Shown: one piece after another, positions 10,896-11,429 of the stretch
How positions within the stretch are numbered: position 1 is the stretch's first letter
How the letters are laid out: every line of letters begins with the position of its first letter
Origin: Entrophospora sp. SA101
Lineage: Eukaryota; Glomeromycota; Glomeromycetes; Entrophosporales; Entrophosporaceae
Direction of reading: 5' to 3'
Length of the DNA stretch: 11,429 nucleotides
NCBI GenBank assembly: GCA_958430865.1
Contig: CAUDNR010000862.1
Coordinates: forward strand, 9,031-20,459
Program-made: the position numbers and the translations under genes
The notes under the pieces: generated by a model
What the model was told of the DNA's origin: nothing
What the model saw: only the letters and a program-made list of their open reading frames with translations
Databases searched by the model: none

Positions 10896-11429
10896 CCAAT
10901 TATATTCATATGTCAAGGAATTTATAAATCCAGAAGATGAATTGATCACAAAGGGAGTATTTATTGTGGAAATAGTGAAATTTCAAAGATTTAATAAATA
11001 TTAGACTGATAAACAACAAATCTTTCTAGGAGTATATATAGTTTTTGGTGTGTGGAGTGGATGTGGAACAAAGCTTTTCACATTACAAAAGTATTTTAAG
11101 TGATAGATAACATAAACTTTCAAAAAATCCATTATATTGATTTAAAATTATTTGTTTATTGTTCGTTGATTATCTTTTTTAAAAAATCATACTAATACTA
11201 TATATAAAAAGTAGGCGGTGTAACTAATCGGCTATTTTGTTTACACGATCCGAATGCTCCGCCATGCTGATCACAGCAGTTATTGGAAAAAATTTTCAAC
11301 TTTGATTTTCATATTGGGTAATGTCATGTTCCAAGGATTTTAATTAAACAATAAATTTCTGTCTATATCTGTCATTATCTTTTTATTATTATCAAAACCC
11401 AAGAATAAATATACTATTGAAGCGTTAGA
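10896..11429. other. non-coding right end
   Basis: No credible ORF. The only notable part is the TATA-like sequence and the GC-richer hairpin-forming stretch around 11200-11280. The remainder is AT-rich. Confidence 0.45.
11199..11280 (+). promoter_or_regulatory. TATA-like sequence followed by a GC-richer hairpin stretch
   Basis: CTATATATAAAAA (11198-11210) is a good TATA-box match. Just downstream, GGCGG (11214-11218) pairs with CCGCC (11259-11263), GTGTAA (11218-11223) with TTACAC (11241-11246), and TGCTG with CAGCA around the loop ATCA (11265-11278). The local GC content is well above its surroundings. Possibilities are a core promoter with 5' UTR (an ATG at 11264 in a CCGCC context opens only 13 codons before TGA), a small polymerase III-type RNA, or a transposon remnant. 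The sequence does not decide between them. Confidence 0.3.

Noticed and set aside
11264..11305. Start of a new gene at the ATG in CCGCCATGC
   Set aside because: Only 13 codons before TGA and no convincing donor site within them, so a first exon cannot be supported.

Overview
The window looks like nuclear DNA of a fungus with an AT-rich genome full of small repeats. The evidence is two clearly eukaryotic genes with spliceosomal introns. One encodes a pentafunctional AROM polypeptide, an architecture typical of fungi and some protists. The other is a ten-exon GPN-loop GTPase 1 gene. A-runs, AAT-coded asparagine tracts and Tc1/mariner debris are abundant. An arbuscular mycorrhizal fungus (Glomeromycotina, Rhizophagus-like) is my best guess, from overall sequence style and not from a decisive marker.

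Layout. 1-147 is the C-terminal tail of a Tc1/mariner-type transposase, followed by its probable 3' terminal inverted repeat near 229-260. 261-760 has no gene but holds a 73-bp foldback, seven 19-bp tandem repeats and a palindromic TAATTAC-rich block. 772-1446 (minus strand) carries coding-like fragments and one copy (A) of a ~300-bp dispersed repeat. 1447-2662 is gene-free: a short inverted relative of part of that repeat, a pair of outward-facing transposon-end-like sequences, and the AROM upstream region with a 10-bp-arm palindrome. 2663-7635 (plus) is AROM, two exons and 1631 residues, with all five shikimate-pathway domains in canonical order and catalytic residues intact. 7636-7930 is a short convergent intergenic gap with poly(A) signals for both genes. 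7931-9870 (minus) is GPN1/Npa3, ten exons and 387 residues. 9871-10498 has no convincing gene. 10499-10821 is the second copy (B) of the dispersed repeat, in the same orientation as copy A and 9.3 kb away. It abuts a 74-bp foldback (10822-10895). The rest is non-coding, except for a TATA-like sequence and a GC-richer, hairpin-forming stretch at 11200-11280 that may be a promoter or small RNA.

The two intact genes are both housekeeping and functionally unrelated. AROM catalyses steps 2-6 from DAHP to EPSP on the way to chorismate. GPN1 assists assembly and nuclear import of RNA polymerase II. They are simply convergent neighbours. I did not find a novel multi-gene system. The most notable points are the flanking ~93% identical repeats that differ almost only by transitions and carry a decaying signal-peptide-like ORF, a 50-nt intron that can fold its own splice sites together, and several foldback elements.
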